From Candidatus Terraquivivens yellowstonensis (GTDB taxonomy: Archaea > Thermoproteota > Nitrososphaeria_A > Caldarchaeales > Wolframiiraptoraceae): a stretch of 64,000 nt of DNA. Position numbers and translations under genes: made by a program. Positions 49,691-58,876 of the stretch are shown piece after piece. The first letter of the stretch is position 1. Each line of letters begins with the position of its first letter. The notes under the pieces are model-generated. The model did no database searches, was not told where the DNA came from, and was given only the letters and a program-made list of their open reading frames with translations. The DNA is taken from positions 1-64,000 of the forward strand of contig JAKCEW010000005.1 of the NCBI GenBank assembly GCA_023539445.1, in the 5' to 3' direction.

Positions 49691-50810
49691 GCTTTATCGC
49701 AAAGATTGGATGAGTTAGTAACTTCGTAGCAACCCTTTTAACGTTAAGTCCGTTTGCCAAATCGAGTATATCCGATGCATCAAGTAACGTCTGAAGAAGG
49801 TTCAGCTCATCATCCGTCATCTTTTCCAACGCGCGCATGACCTTTAAACTCTTATTTATTCTCGTTATCCATGGTTCGTATTTCTCATAGAATTCTGAAA
49901 GCCTCTTCTTTGACGTGTCACCTTCGTGGCATGCCTTCGCGGCAACTTCGCCTGCTGCCAAGCCTGCTGCTACCGATGAATGTATGCCCGCGCCTGTCAA
50001 GGGTATGACCATTCCAGCAGCATCTCCTATGAGCATAGCGCCATCTAGTATGCACTCTTTTATCATTCCGCCGACTGGTACGGGAGCGCCTCGGTAATCG
50101 ATTATCTTAGCATTTCCCAACTCCTTCTCGAACATCTTGACAAACTTGTCTAGGTAGAATTTTGCTGGAGCGCCCCTCACACCTATGCCGACCTCTGCGA
50201 TCTTCTCGCTTTTGGGGAATATCCATGCGTATCCGCCTGGGGCTATATCGTTGCCGAGGAAGAACCTTACAACATCTGTACATTCGAGCTTGCAGTTCAC
50301 CATCACGTACTGGATAGTCGGTATGGGTTCCGAGCGCTCATTTATACCAAGAGACCTCGCCACAGTTGAATTGTATCCGTCAGCACCTATGACGACCTTT
50401 GCCGAGTACTCATCACGATTCGTCTTGACCCTCATAACATCTCCATCTCTCCAAACCGATACAACCTCCTCCCTTACGTGTATGTCAGCACCAGCCTCAG
50501 CGGCTTGAGCAGCTATCTCCTGTATGAAGAGCGATTTGTTTATCAAAAATCCTATGTCCTTTATCTCCACAAACTTCATGTTTGGCGCATAAACCCTTGC
50601 GTATGCCCTATTGAGGACTATGCTGGGTTTCGGCTCCACACCGGCTGTTTTGAAAGTTGTTTGACTCGTTGCCTCACCGCACGGTTTGTTTGCCATGATC
50701 GTCGGACACTTCTCCAACAACAGGGTCTTAGCATCGCCCAGAGCTGCCGCTTTCGCTGCCGAGACGCCGGCCGGTCCGGCGCCAACAACTATGACATCGT
50801 AGCTACCCAT
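49671..50810 (-). CDS. Geranylgeranyl reductase-family flavoprotein
   Basis: DVIVVGAGPAGVSAAKAAA; VIGADGYNSTVAR; GDAAGMVIPLTGAGI. Confidence 0.92.
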   Translation of the reverse strand: MGSYDVIVVGAGPAGVSAAKAAALGDAKTLLLEKCPTIMANKPCGEATSQTTFKTAGVEPKPSIVLNRAYARVYAPNMKFVEIKDIGFLINKSLFIQEIAAQAAEAGADIHVREEVVSVWRDGDVMRVKTNRDEYSAKVVIGADGYNSTVARSLGINERSEPIPTIQYVMVNCKLECTDVVRFFLGNDIAPGGYAWIFPKSEKIAEVGIGVRGAPAKFYLDKFVKMFEKELGNAKIIDYRGAPVPVGGMIKECILDGAMLIGDAAGMVIPLTGAGIHSSVAAGLAAGEVAAKACHEGDTSKKRLSEFYEKYEPWITRINKSLKVMRALEKMTDDELNLLQTLLDASDILDLANGLNVKRVATKLLTHPIFAIKLAKALL

Positions 50811-50914
50811 AGCCGAGCACCCTATCTGAATTTCAAGAGCATGTATTTATCCTTGCCACACCCTTCCATACTGAGTCTCGTGGTGTGGGCTTTGTTAAAG
50901 ATGAGGACCGACAG

Positions 50915-52037
50915 TTATGGTTTTTCCATATAGACGATGCTTTCTTTTGCCTCGCCGATCTTTATAACTCTTTTCGTCGTTGCAACCCTTCTGTTTACTA
51001 TGCGTATCTTTTCAACGTTAAAGCCTATGCTCTCAGCCAGTCTTGCGATCAGTATATCGGATTCAACGACCCTGTCAGGAAAGACCCCGCCTGCGACTAC
51101 TAGGGCTACCTTGCCTTTGGGCTTCAGAACTCTGAACATCTCCGAGAGAGCCTTTTTCATGTCTGAGAAGTAGGCTTTTGCGATTATTGGGAGGTCCATT
51201 TCGGGAAACGGGTCTTCAACGTTTTTTGGGTTCAGGCCCAAGTAAGAACGAACCGCATCTACCTTGACGCCGGGAAGGAAGAGCTCGTATTCTATCCTAT
51301 AGACTGTTGTGTACTCTATCTTGTTCAGATATGGTGGCGATGTTATTATTGCGTCGAACGTATCGTCGGGTAGCTGGAGCATCCTCGCATCGCCGAGCAT
51401 TATCCTAACCTCACAATCCTCGAGCTTTATCGACCTAACATCTTTGATCATCCTCTTAACAATCCTCTTGAAGAATTTCCTAAATGGCGGTGTCGGCTTC
51501 TTCACTATCTTTATTACACCACCGTTTTTGTAAGCGTAAGAGGCTTTCATGGCGCTCCTCATAAGAGCTAGCATGAAAAAGCCCTTGATGTTTTCCTCCA
51601 TCTCGGCGATCCTGTCCCTGAAGAACACAACATCCTCAAGGACCGGTCTGCTGAAGGCCCTCTTTACGAGCGGGTCAAGACCTTCCAGCGAAGGCTTGGA
51701 GTAAGGAATCGAAAATAATGAATCCGCTTCCTTCTCCAGCAAATCTGCATCGTATCTGGTAGTCTTGGTTTGCGATACAAACACGGCCAATGGTGACGAA
51801 TCAACACCACAGGAGTTTACACCTACCTCCATACAGGCAAGCGCCGTCGTACCGGAGCCGAGAAACGGGTCAAGCACCCAACTCCCTTTACCTAAGTTGA
51901 ACTCCTTAAGCATCAGCCAAACGAAATCTCTCGAGAATCCTTCCTTAAAGAAAAAACCAGTTATGCACAGGTATGTTCTTATTCGGGACGAAGGTCACAA
52001 GCTTTCCGAGGTCGTACCTCTCCTCGATCACGAACAT
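50915..52037 (-). CDS. DNA methylase (N4/N6)-like protein, frame-disrupted; two frames joined by +1 shift at 51945-51950
   Basis: Downstream frame DPFLGSGTTALA and TSPPYLNKIEYT; upstream frame MFVIEERYDLGKLVTFVPNKNIPVHNWFFL* joins to KEGFSRDFVWLMLKEFNLG. Confidence 0.7.
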
Positions 52038-52040
52038 ATG

Positions 52041-52580
52041 CTACTTCCCCCTAAGCTTAGTGGCCTCTGCTATTATTGTCTTACAGAAGCTTGGGAGATC
52101 GTCAGGAACTCTGGACGTTATTATGTTTCCGTCCACAACTACTGGAGCGTCTATGAATGTAGCGCCGGCATTTATCACATCATCCTTAATCCCGCTGACA
52201 CAGGTTACCTTCTTCCCATTCAGTAACTTAGCTGATATTAGAAGCTGTGGCCCATGGCATATGGCACCTATTATCGCTCCTTTCTGCCCATGTTTCCTGA
52301 CAAACTCCACAACCCTGCTATCCCTCCTCAGCCTATCAGGAGACCAACCGCCGGGAATTATGACTATGTCAAAGTCCATGCTAAGGGCTTCATCTATCGT
52401 TAGGTCTGGAACTATCGACAGGCCATGCTTACCTCTGTACACATCCCTTGTCGGCGCCACAACCTTCACATCAGCACCTTCCTCTATGAACCTGAGCAAC
52501 GGGTAGTGGAGCTCCAAGTCCTCATAATCAGGGCCAGCAAGTATTGCAACCCTTTTACCTGAAAGGCTCAAGCCGAGCAC
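52041..52580 (-). CDS. DJ-1/PfpI-family protein
   Basis: DYEDLELHYPLLRF; IIGAICHGPQLLISA. Confidence 0.92.
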   Translation of the reverse strand: MLGLSLSGKRVAILAGPDYEDLELHYPLLRFIEEGADVKVVAPTRDVYRGKHGLSIVPDLTIDEALSMDFDIVIIPGGWSPDRLRRDSRVVEFVRKHGQKGAIIGAICHGPQLLISAKLLNGKKVTCVSGIKDDVINAGATFIDAPVVVDGNIITSRVPDDLPSFCKTIIAEATKLRGK

Positions 52581-52654
52581 CTTTTTAGCGTGGGCGCTTA
52601 TCGTATAAAAAAATAGCGCACGTATTAAGTCCTTATATAGAGCTACGGTTAAAA

Positions 52655-52993
52655 TTGATTTTGAGGGAAGGGCTTTTGCAAAAGGATATGCCCACCGTGA
52701 AGCAGGTTATTGAGGCTCTAAAGAACTGCTACGACCCAGAGATTCCGATAAACATAGTAGACCTTGGTCTTATCTATGACGTTCAGGTGAGGGATGATGG
52801 TAGCGTGTACGTTAAGATGACCCTTACGGCTCCGGGTTGTCCTATAGGGTATTTTCTTGTTGAGCAAGTAAAGGAGACTATAATGCGTGATGTGAAGGGC
52901 GTGCGGAGGGTTGACGTGGACCTAGTATTTGATCCGCCATGGAATCCGGGAATGATGAGTGAAGAAGCCAAGAAGATGCTTGGCATCGAATGA
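52655..52993 (+). CDS. DUF59/MIP18-family Fe-S assembly protein
   Basis: CYDPEIPINIVDLGLIYDVQV…MTLTAPGCPIG. Confidence 0.9.
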   Translation: MILREGLLQKDMPTVKQVIEALKNCYDPEIPINIVDLGLIYDVQVRDDGSVYVKMTLTAPGCPIGYFLVEQVKETIMRDVKGVRRVDVDLVFDPPWNPGMMSEEAKKMLGIE

Positions 52994-53099
52994 GTTAAAC
53001 CTCAATCCCTAAACTACGACTTGAGTGCAACAGCCGTCCAGATATTATAGGAAAGCTTAAGCGAAGGCTTTATCGAACACCTAAAGGGTTAACTGGCAC

Positions 53100-55433
53100 A
53101 TGGAGCTGGTACCGAGAATACAGGAAAAAGCATGGAACCCGTCAATTGAAAAGAAGATGCTCGAGCTTTGGGAATCGGAAAACCTTTACGTCTTTAACAT
53201 AAGGAGCAAGAAGAAAAAATTCGTTATAGACACGCCACCACCGTACCCTTCAGGAAGGCCATGGCACATAGGAGCGGCAGCCCAATACTCCCAGATCGAC
53301 ATGATAGCAAGGACGGCTAGGATGCTGGGTTATGAGGTATTGTTCCCCATAGGTATCGATAGGAATGGCATACCCGTCGAGCTTTACGTCGAGAGAACGT
53401 ACAAGGTCTCCATGAGGTCGGTACCAAGAAAGGAGTTCATCGAACTCTGTAGTAAAGCTCTCGACGAGTTGGAGGCAGAAATGCTGTCCATAATGCGAAG
53501 GATGGGCTTAAGCGCTGACTTCGAGAATCATTATAGGACCGATTCTCCGGAGTATAGAGCCCTAACCCAGAAGACCTTCATCAAGCTTTGGAACGAGGGT
53601 TTGATCTATGAAGCAACAAGACCGAACAACTACTGCTGGGAATGCGGAACGACGATAGCGGACGCTGAGGTCGAGTATGAGGAACTTCCGACGAAACTCG
53701 TTTACATGAAATTCAAGGTCAAAGAAACAGGCGAGGATTTGGTCGTGGCGTCAACAAGACCGGAGCTCCTGTGCTCCTGTAAGGCTATCATCGTAAATCC
53801 AAACGACGAGAGGTATGTTCACATTCATGGGTTGCATGCAATAGTCCCGATTTACTCAACGGAAGTGCCAATAATACCGCACCCGGCAGCCAAGCCTGAG
53901 TTTGGCACTGGTGTTATGATGGTCTGTAGCTACGGTGACTACACGGATGTCCAGCTATTCAGGGAGCTTGGTTTGGAAGAGGTCGTGGCAATAGGCGAGG
54001 ATGGAAAGATGACGGAAAGGGCGGGTAAGTATGCAGGCCTCAAGGTCGAGGATGCAAGAAAGAAGATCATCGAGGACATGGAGCGCGAGGGGCTTCTCGT
54101 AAAGGTCGAGGATATAGTCCATAGGACCCCAATCTGCGAGAGGAGCAAGACACCGATAGAAATAATCCCGATGAAGGAGTATTATCTCAAGCAGCTTTAT
54201 GCCGTGAAGGACCTGGATAGGTTAGCAAGGAAGATGAAGTTCCATCCGGAGATGCATAGACAACTCTTACTGGACTGGATAAACTCCCTTAAGATAGACT
54301 ACCCCATCTCGAGACGCAGGTACTACGCTACCGAAATACCGATCTGGTACTGTAAACGTTGTGGCACGCCCATTGTACCGCCGCCAAACAGGTACTACAG
54401 ACCTTGGTGCGAACCCCCTCCATTTGAAGCATGTGAAAAGTGCGGATGTACGGAATTCATCGGCGAGGAAAGGACTTTTGATACATGGATGGATTCTAGT
54501 ATCTCACCACTTTTCATCACAAAATACAATACCGATGAAAAATTCCACAAGGCTCTCTATCCCGCTAGCATAAGACCACAAGGCAAGGACATTGTCAGGA
54601 CTTGGCTCTACTACACCCTACTCAGATGCTATCAGCTCACAGGGAAGGAACCATTCAAGCACGTCTGGATATCTGGATTAGGTCTTGACGAGAAGGGAGA
54701 GAAGATGAGTAAAAGCAAGGGCAACGTCATAGACCCTGTCCCCATACTGGAGAAGTACGGCGCCGATGCATTTAGGTTCTGGAATGCGCAGGAAGCCAGT
54801 TTAGGTTACGACTTTAGAATATCCGAGGCAAGGATTGCGAGCGCTACGAAGTTCCTGACGAAGCTCTGGAACTTATCGAGATTCGTATCCTCCTTCCCAA
54901 TACCGAGAAGGGCGAAACTCATGCCGACGGATAAATGGATACTCGCGGAGCTTTCGGTCCTTATACGTGAGTCTTTAAAGCATTACAAGGATTTCAACTT
55001 CTTCTATCCTGCTAGATTGATTAGGGACTTCGTCTGGAATGTGTTCGCCGACCATTACGTGGAGATGGTCAAGACTAGGGCTTATGGTGTAGGGTTCACG
55101 AAAAGTGAGCAAAAAGCTGCTTGGTTTACTTTGCACACTGTTCTCAAGAGCGTGCTCCTCCTCTTGGCACCCATAGTACCCTTCATAACGGATGCGCTGT
55201 GGAGACAACTGTATGGCAAACATAGCATACATCTAGAAACCTTCCCGAAGGCCATTTGGTCCACCGCTTACAGGAAGTTTACTGAACCCCTCATCGAGTT
55301 TAATTCTAGCATATGGGCAAAAAAGAAGAGCTTGGGCCTTTCTTTGAAGGACCCGATAGAATGCGAGATACCAAGAAAACTCAGGGTATTCGAAAAGGAC
55401 CTTAAGGCCATGCACAACATAAAAAATGGGTGA
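53100..55433 (+). CDS. valS: Valyl-tRNA synthetase, archaeal type
   Basis: TPPPYPSGRPWHIGAAAQYSQIDMIARTARM; GEKMSKSKGNVIDP. Confidence 0.88.
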   Translation: MELVPRIQEKAWNPSIEKKMLELWESENLYVFNIRSKKKKFVIDTPPPYPSGRPWHIGAAAQYSQIDMIARTARMLGYEVLFPIGIDRNGIPVELYVERTYKVSMRSVPRKEFIELCSKALDELEAEMLSIMRRMGLSADFENHYRTDSPEYRALTQKTFIKLWNEGLIYEATRPNNYCWECGTTIADAEVEYEELPTKLVYMKFKVKETGEDLVVASTRPELLCSCKAIIVNPNDERYVHIHGLHAIVPIYSTEVPIIPHPAAKPEFGTGVMMVCSYGDYTDVQLFRELGLEEVVAIGEDGKMTERAGKYAGLKVEDARKKIIEDMEREGLLVKVEDIVHRTPICERSKTPIEIIPMKEYYLKQLYAVKDLDRLARKMKFHPEMHRQLLLDWINSLKIDYPISRRRYYATEIPIWYCKRCGTPIVPPPNRYYRPWCEPPPFEACEKCGCTEFIGEERTFDTWMDSSISPLFITKYNTDEKFHKALYPASIRPQGKDIVRTWLYYTLLRCYQLTGKEPFKHVWISGLGLDEKGEKMSKSKGNVIDPVPILEKYGADAFRFWNAQEASLGYDFRISEARIASATKFLTKLWNLSRFVSSFPIPRRAKLMPTDKWILAELSVLIRESLKHYKDFNFFYPARLIRDFVWNVFADHYVEMVKTRAYGVGFTKSEQKAAWFTLHTVLKSVLLLLAPIVPFITDALWRQLYGKHSIHLETFPKAIWSTAYRKFTEPLIEFNSSIWAKKKSLGLSLKDPIECEIPRKLRVFEKDLKAMHNIKNG

Positions 55434-55440
55434 ACTAAAC

Positions 55441-56370
55441 TTAGTGCTCCACCTTGCTCCAGTACTCATCGACTTGCTTCTGTATCTCGGCAATAATGCT
55501 CTCATTCTTTACCGGTTTGAATAGGTGAGCGAACCTTCTCTGGACCTTTAGGTAATCCTCGACCGGTTTTCTTTTTGACGGAATGTATGTATGCGTAACC
55601 TCGCCATATACTGCCTCCTTAAGCGGCCATATTCCAGTCTCGACGGCAAGCTTAGCCAATTTCACGGATTCTGAAGTTTCTGCGCCCCAGCCTGTAGGAC
55701 ATGGAGAGAGCGCTAGGAAGAGCTTCGGTCCCTTGAAGCTAAGCGATTTCTCTACCTTCCTAAGCATATCAATAACATGCGACGGTGATATCGTCGCAAC
55801 GTAAGGCGGTCTATGGCTTCGCCATATCTCGAAAAGGTCTTTCTTGGGAAGGACGTTTCCAGCGGGATACAGATGCGTGGGTTTTGTGGTCGCTGTTCCG
55901 CTACCCATCGGCGATGAAGAAGAGGCTTGAAAACCAGTGTTACCGTATGCCTCGTTATCAACACATAGGTAGAAGAAGTCTAGGCCCCTATGTATGGCCC
56001 CCGACGTTGCTTGCAGACCTATATCTGAGGCGGCCCCATCTCCTGTTACGACTACGACCTTAAGATTTTCTGTTGGGTCCAGTTTGCCCTTTTTGATGAG
56101 TATGTCTAACGCGTCCCTTATACCCTGCGCACCGGCCGGTGCGGATGGCATTGCTATGTAAAACCACGAAGACTTGAGCGGTGTGTACGGAAACGTTGCC
56201 ATTAAAGTTACACAACCGGCAGCATTCACCCACACAACATCACCACCTAGCGCTTTGTGGAAAAGCCTCATGACCTGTAGAGCTCCGCATCCAGCACAGA
56301 GGGGCGTCCCTGGTACAAGGAATTCTTCCTTGGGCACGTCCTTTAACGTTTTATACTTTATGATGCTCAT
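55441..56370 (-). CDS. porB: 2-oxoacid:ferredoxin oxidoreductase, beta subunit
   Basis: CAGCGALQVMR; TGDGAASDIGLQA; CVDNEAYGNTGFQ. Confidence 0.88.
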   Translation of the reverse strand: MSIIKYKTLKDVPKEEFLVPGTPLCAGCGALQVMRLFHKALGGDVVWVNAAGCVTLMATFPYTPLKSSWFYIAMPSAPAGAQGIRDALDILIKKGKLDPTENLKVVVVTGDGAASDIGLQATSGAIHRGLDFFYLCVDNEAYGNTGFQASSSSPMGSGTATTKPTHLYPAGNVLPKKDLFEIWRSHRPPYVATISPSHVIDMLRKVEKSLSFKGPKLFLALSPCPTGWGAETSESVKLAKLAVETGIWPLKEAVYGEVTHTYIPSKRKPVEDYLKVQRRFAHLFKPVKNESIIAEIQKQVDEYWSKVEH

Positions 56371-56371
56371 C

Positions 56372-57667
56372 TTACTGACCTCCTGAGGCCAACTTCAACA
56401 GGGATTCAACAAGCACAGCCTCGTCCTCACGGAATAACAACAAGGGCCCATCCGGTCCTGCCCTAAGCGACGCCAACCTGTTGGCAACTCTTACGGCATG
56501 CTTGAACTCCTCTAGGCTTATGGACTTTCCTCCTAGACCTGCAATTACCGGTAGTATAACCTTGGGTCTGTCTTCTAAGTGGTAGAGGGCCTCGGCGATC
56601 TCTGGACAGGTTATTCCGCCTTTACCTACGGATATGTTCTGATCGATGACTACCACGCACCTTTTACCCCTGAGGCTCTTGATGATGTCATCCGTCGGGA
56701 ATGGTCTGAACAACCTTATCTTAAGCAGTCCTACTTTATGCCCTTCTTCCCTCATAGCATTTACGGCCTGCTTACCGATGGATGTAAAGGAATTGGACAT
56801 GACGATGACAGTATCCGCATCATCTAACATATACTCTTCTACTGGTGCATAGGTTCTGGAGAATAACCTTTCAAACTCTTTTGCCGCATCCATGAACACG
56901 TTGAGAGCGTTACGCGAAGCCATATGCATTTGGTACTTGAAAAACGAATACAATGGCGGTATAAGGACTGGTGTACCCTTTGCGACAGGTGCTGAAGCCC
57001 TAATAGGGTTAACAGGTTTGTACTCTGGAAGGAACTCATCTACTGCACTTTGCTCAGGTAAATCGACACTCTCTCTCGTGTAAGAAAGGTGAAAACCATC
57101 TATGTTAACGATGGCGGGTAGCAAAACCCTGTGATCCTCAGCCACCCTATATGCGAGGAGTACAAGGTCCAGCGCTTCTTGCACATTTTCGGTATGAAAC
57201 TGTAGGAAGCCGGAGTCTCTTGCCGCAAGTACATCGTTGTGGTCAGGCTCGAGCGTTATCGGAGCTGCAAGCGCCCTTGCGACGTTTACAAGAACTAATG
57301 GAGCTCTCCAACCAGCTATGTTGTACAACATCTCAAAACCGTACAAAAGACCTTGGCTCGACGTCGCTGTGAAAACTCTAGCACCGGTCGCTGCGGCGGT
57401 GCCTGCTGCTGTTAGTAGGGAGTGCTCGGACTCCATCTGCACAAACATGGCATCCATCTCTCCCTTCCTTACCCACTCGCTTAGTATCTCGATGATCTCT
57501 GTTTGAGGCGTGATTGGATAGGCGGGGATGTAATCGACCCTTGCCAGCCTCGCAGCCCACGCGACGGCTTGTGATCCTGTAAGCATCTTCAGGACCATGC
57601 CGTCTCCCTCTCCACTCTTATCGCATTCCTTGGACATTCCGTCGTGCACACTAGGCAGCCTTTGCAA
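56372..57667 (-). CDS. porA: 2-oxoacid:ferredoxin oxidoreductase, alpha subunit
   Basis: YPITPQTEIIEILSEW; MESEHSLLTAAGTAAATGARVFTATSSQGLLYGFEML. Confidence 0.9.
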   Translation of the reverse strand: MQRLPSVHDGMSKECDKSGEGDGMVLKMLTGSQAVAWAARLARVDYIPAYPITPQTEIIEILSEWVRKGEMDAMFVQMESEHSLLTAAGTAAATGARVFTATSSQGLLYGFEMLYNIAGWRAPLVLVNVARALAAPITLEPDHNDVLAARDSGFLQFHTENVQEALDLVLLAYRVAEDHRVLLPAIVNIDGFHLSYTRESVDLPEQSAVDEFLPEYKPVNPIRASAPVAKGTPVLIPPLYSFFKYQMHMASRNALNVFMDAAKEFERLFSRTYAPVEEYMLDDADTVIVMSNSFTSIGKQAVNAMREEGHKVGLLKIRLFRPFPTDDIIKSLRGKRCVVVIDQNISVGKGGITCPEIAEALYHLEDRPKVILPVIAGLGGKSISLEEFKHAVRVANRLASLRAGPDGPLLLFREDEAVLVESLLKLASGGQ

Positions 57668-58483
57668 TGGTCGTAGTTTATGACAGGGTAACCCCGCTCA
57701 TCCAAGGAGATGCACGCCTCAGGACAGTAGATGTAGCAGATGCTGCATGCTGTACAAAGATTCTTATCTACGATCGGTTTGAATACCCTCCAACTACCCG
57801 TTTTCCTTAATGCTGTGTTTCCTACAGAGAGTAAGTCCGGAATACCCTTCTCACCTAAGTACCGAACCTCTACCACTTTGTGTAACGGCTTGTGGTTTAA
57901 CCCACGCAATCCTACAGACTCTGTACTTAGATAGCATTCTTTGGCCAATTGGACATTCTTCTCTATTATATCGGTTTCGAGTCCTAGCTCTGCGAGCTCT
58001 TCTTCCACAGCGCCGAGCGTTGATTGGAGGCTTATCAATCCAGAGAGTTTGCAGGCAACGGCACCCATGGCGGCGCTTAGTATGTCCTTACCTACGTACT
58101 TCAACGCTAGGCCTGTTAAGTCGCCGTAGATTACGCGTATCTTCTTCAACTGTTCAATCGATACTTCTTTCGGCGAGTTGACGAAAAGAACAGAATCCTC
58201 CGCCATGCCCTCAAGCGGTTTGACAGTCATGTCAAATAATAACGAAGGCGTCGTGACAAGCACGTAACTTGGATTAAATATATGCCCGCGCTCCATTATC
58301 GGAGCGTCGGATAACCTGACGAAGGTTGTTATAGGCGCCCCACGCCTTTCAGCACCATATATCGCAAAGTCTTGGGCAAAAAACCCCTCAAAGAAGGCGG
58401 CCTTACTGAGAATACGGCCAGCAGTTTTTATCCCTTGACCGCCCCTTCCATGAAACCTAAACCTTACGATAAAGGGGCTTCAC
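57589..58483 (-). CDS. 2-oxoacid:ferredoxin oxidoreductase gamma–delta fusion, N-terminus frame-disrupted
   Basis: Track ORF starts at internal Met 58296; same frame upstream encodes IVRFRFHGRGGQGIKTAGRILSKAAFFEGFFAQDFAIYGAERRGAPITTFVRLSDAPI; C-terminal two 4Fe-4S motifs. Confidence 0.8.
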
Positions 58484-58573
58484 CTCGTCATAAATTATGA
58501 TGACCGACGATATAAAGTTGCACGAATTTGGCGCTTGGTAAACTTTTTAACGTCCTACCAACGTTCCAAGTAT

Positions 58574-58634
58574 GGGGCGCTGATGAGCACCGCCTTTCTG
58601 AGTCGTGATGACGCGGGAGTACCACTGAAGCCCC
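58574..58634 (+). ncRNA. C/D box sRNA candidate A
   Basis: Terminal stem GGGGC/GCCCC; C CTGATGA, D' CTGA (58598), C' GTGATGA (58605), D CTGA (58625); guides GCACCGCCTTT and CGCGGGAGTACCA; TTTTTAA box about 26 nt upstream. Confidence 0.78.
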
Positions 58635-58690
58635 CAAACATCTAAGGTAAGAAAGAAACTGTTAAATTCCCCAAAGCTGCAAGCACTTCA

Positions 58691-58748
58691 TAGCGATGAT
58701 GAGTCTGACCAGTCTGAAGTGATGATCTGGATCTTGAGCTCTGAGCAT
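58691..58748 (+). ncRNA. C/D box sRNA candidate B
   Basis: C ATGATGA (58696), D' CTGA (58714), C' GTGATGA (58719), D CTGA (58741); guides GTCTGACCAGT and TCTGGATCTTGAGCT; TTAAAT box about 26 nt upstream; weak terminal stem. Confidence 0.7.
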
Positions 58749-58876
58749 CAACATGAGTTCTTTAATGACTCCTTTTTGACATGCCGCCACCTATTCTAAC
58801 AAACACTTTGTATTCGGCGAAACGCATAAAATGCCGGTCGGTAAGCTTTTATACAGAGGAGGAAGGTCTCCTTTCC

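Noticed and set aside
51973-52506. 177-aa plus-strand ORF
   Set aside because: Shadow of the DJ-1/PfpI gene and of the methylase N-terminus.
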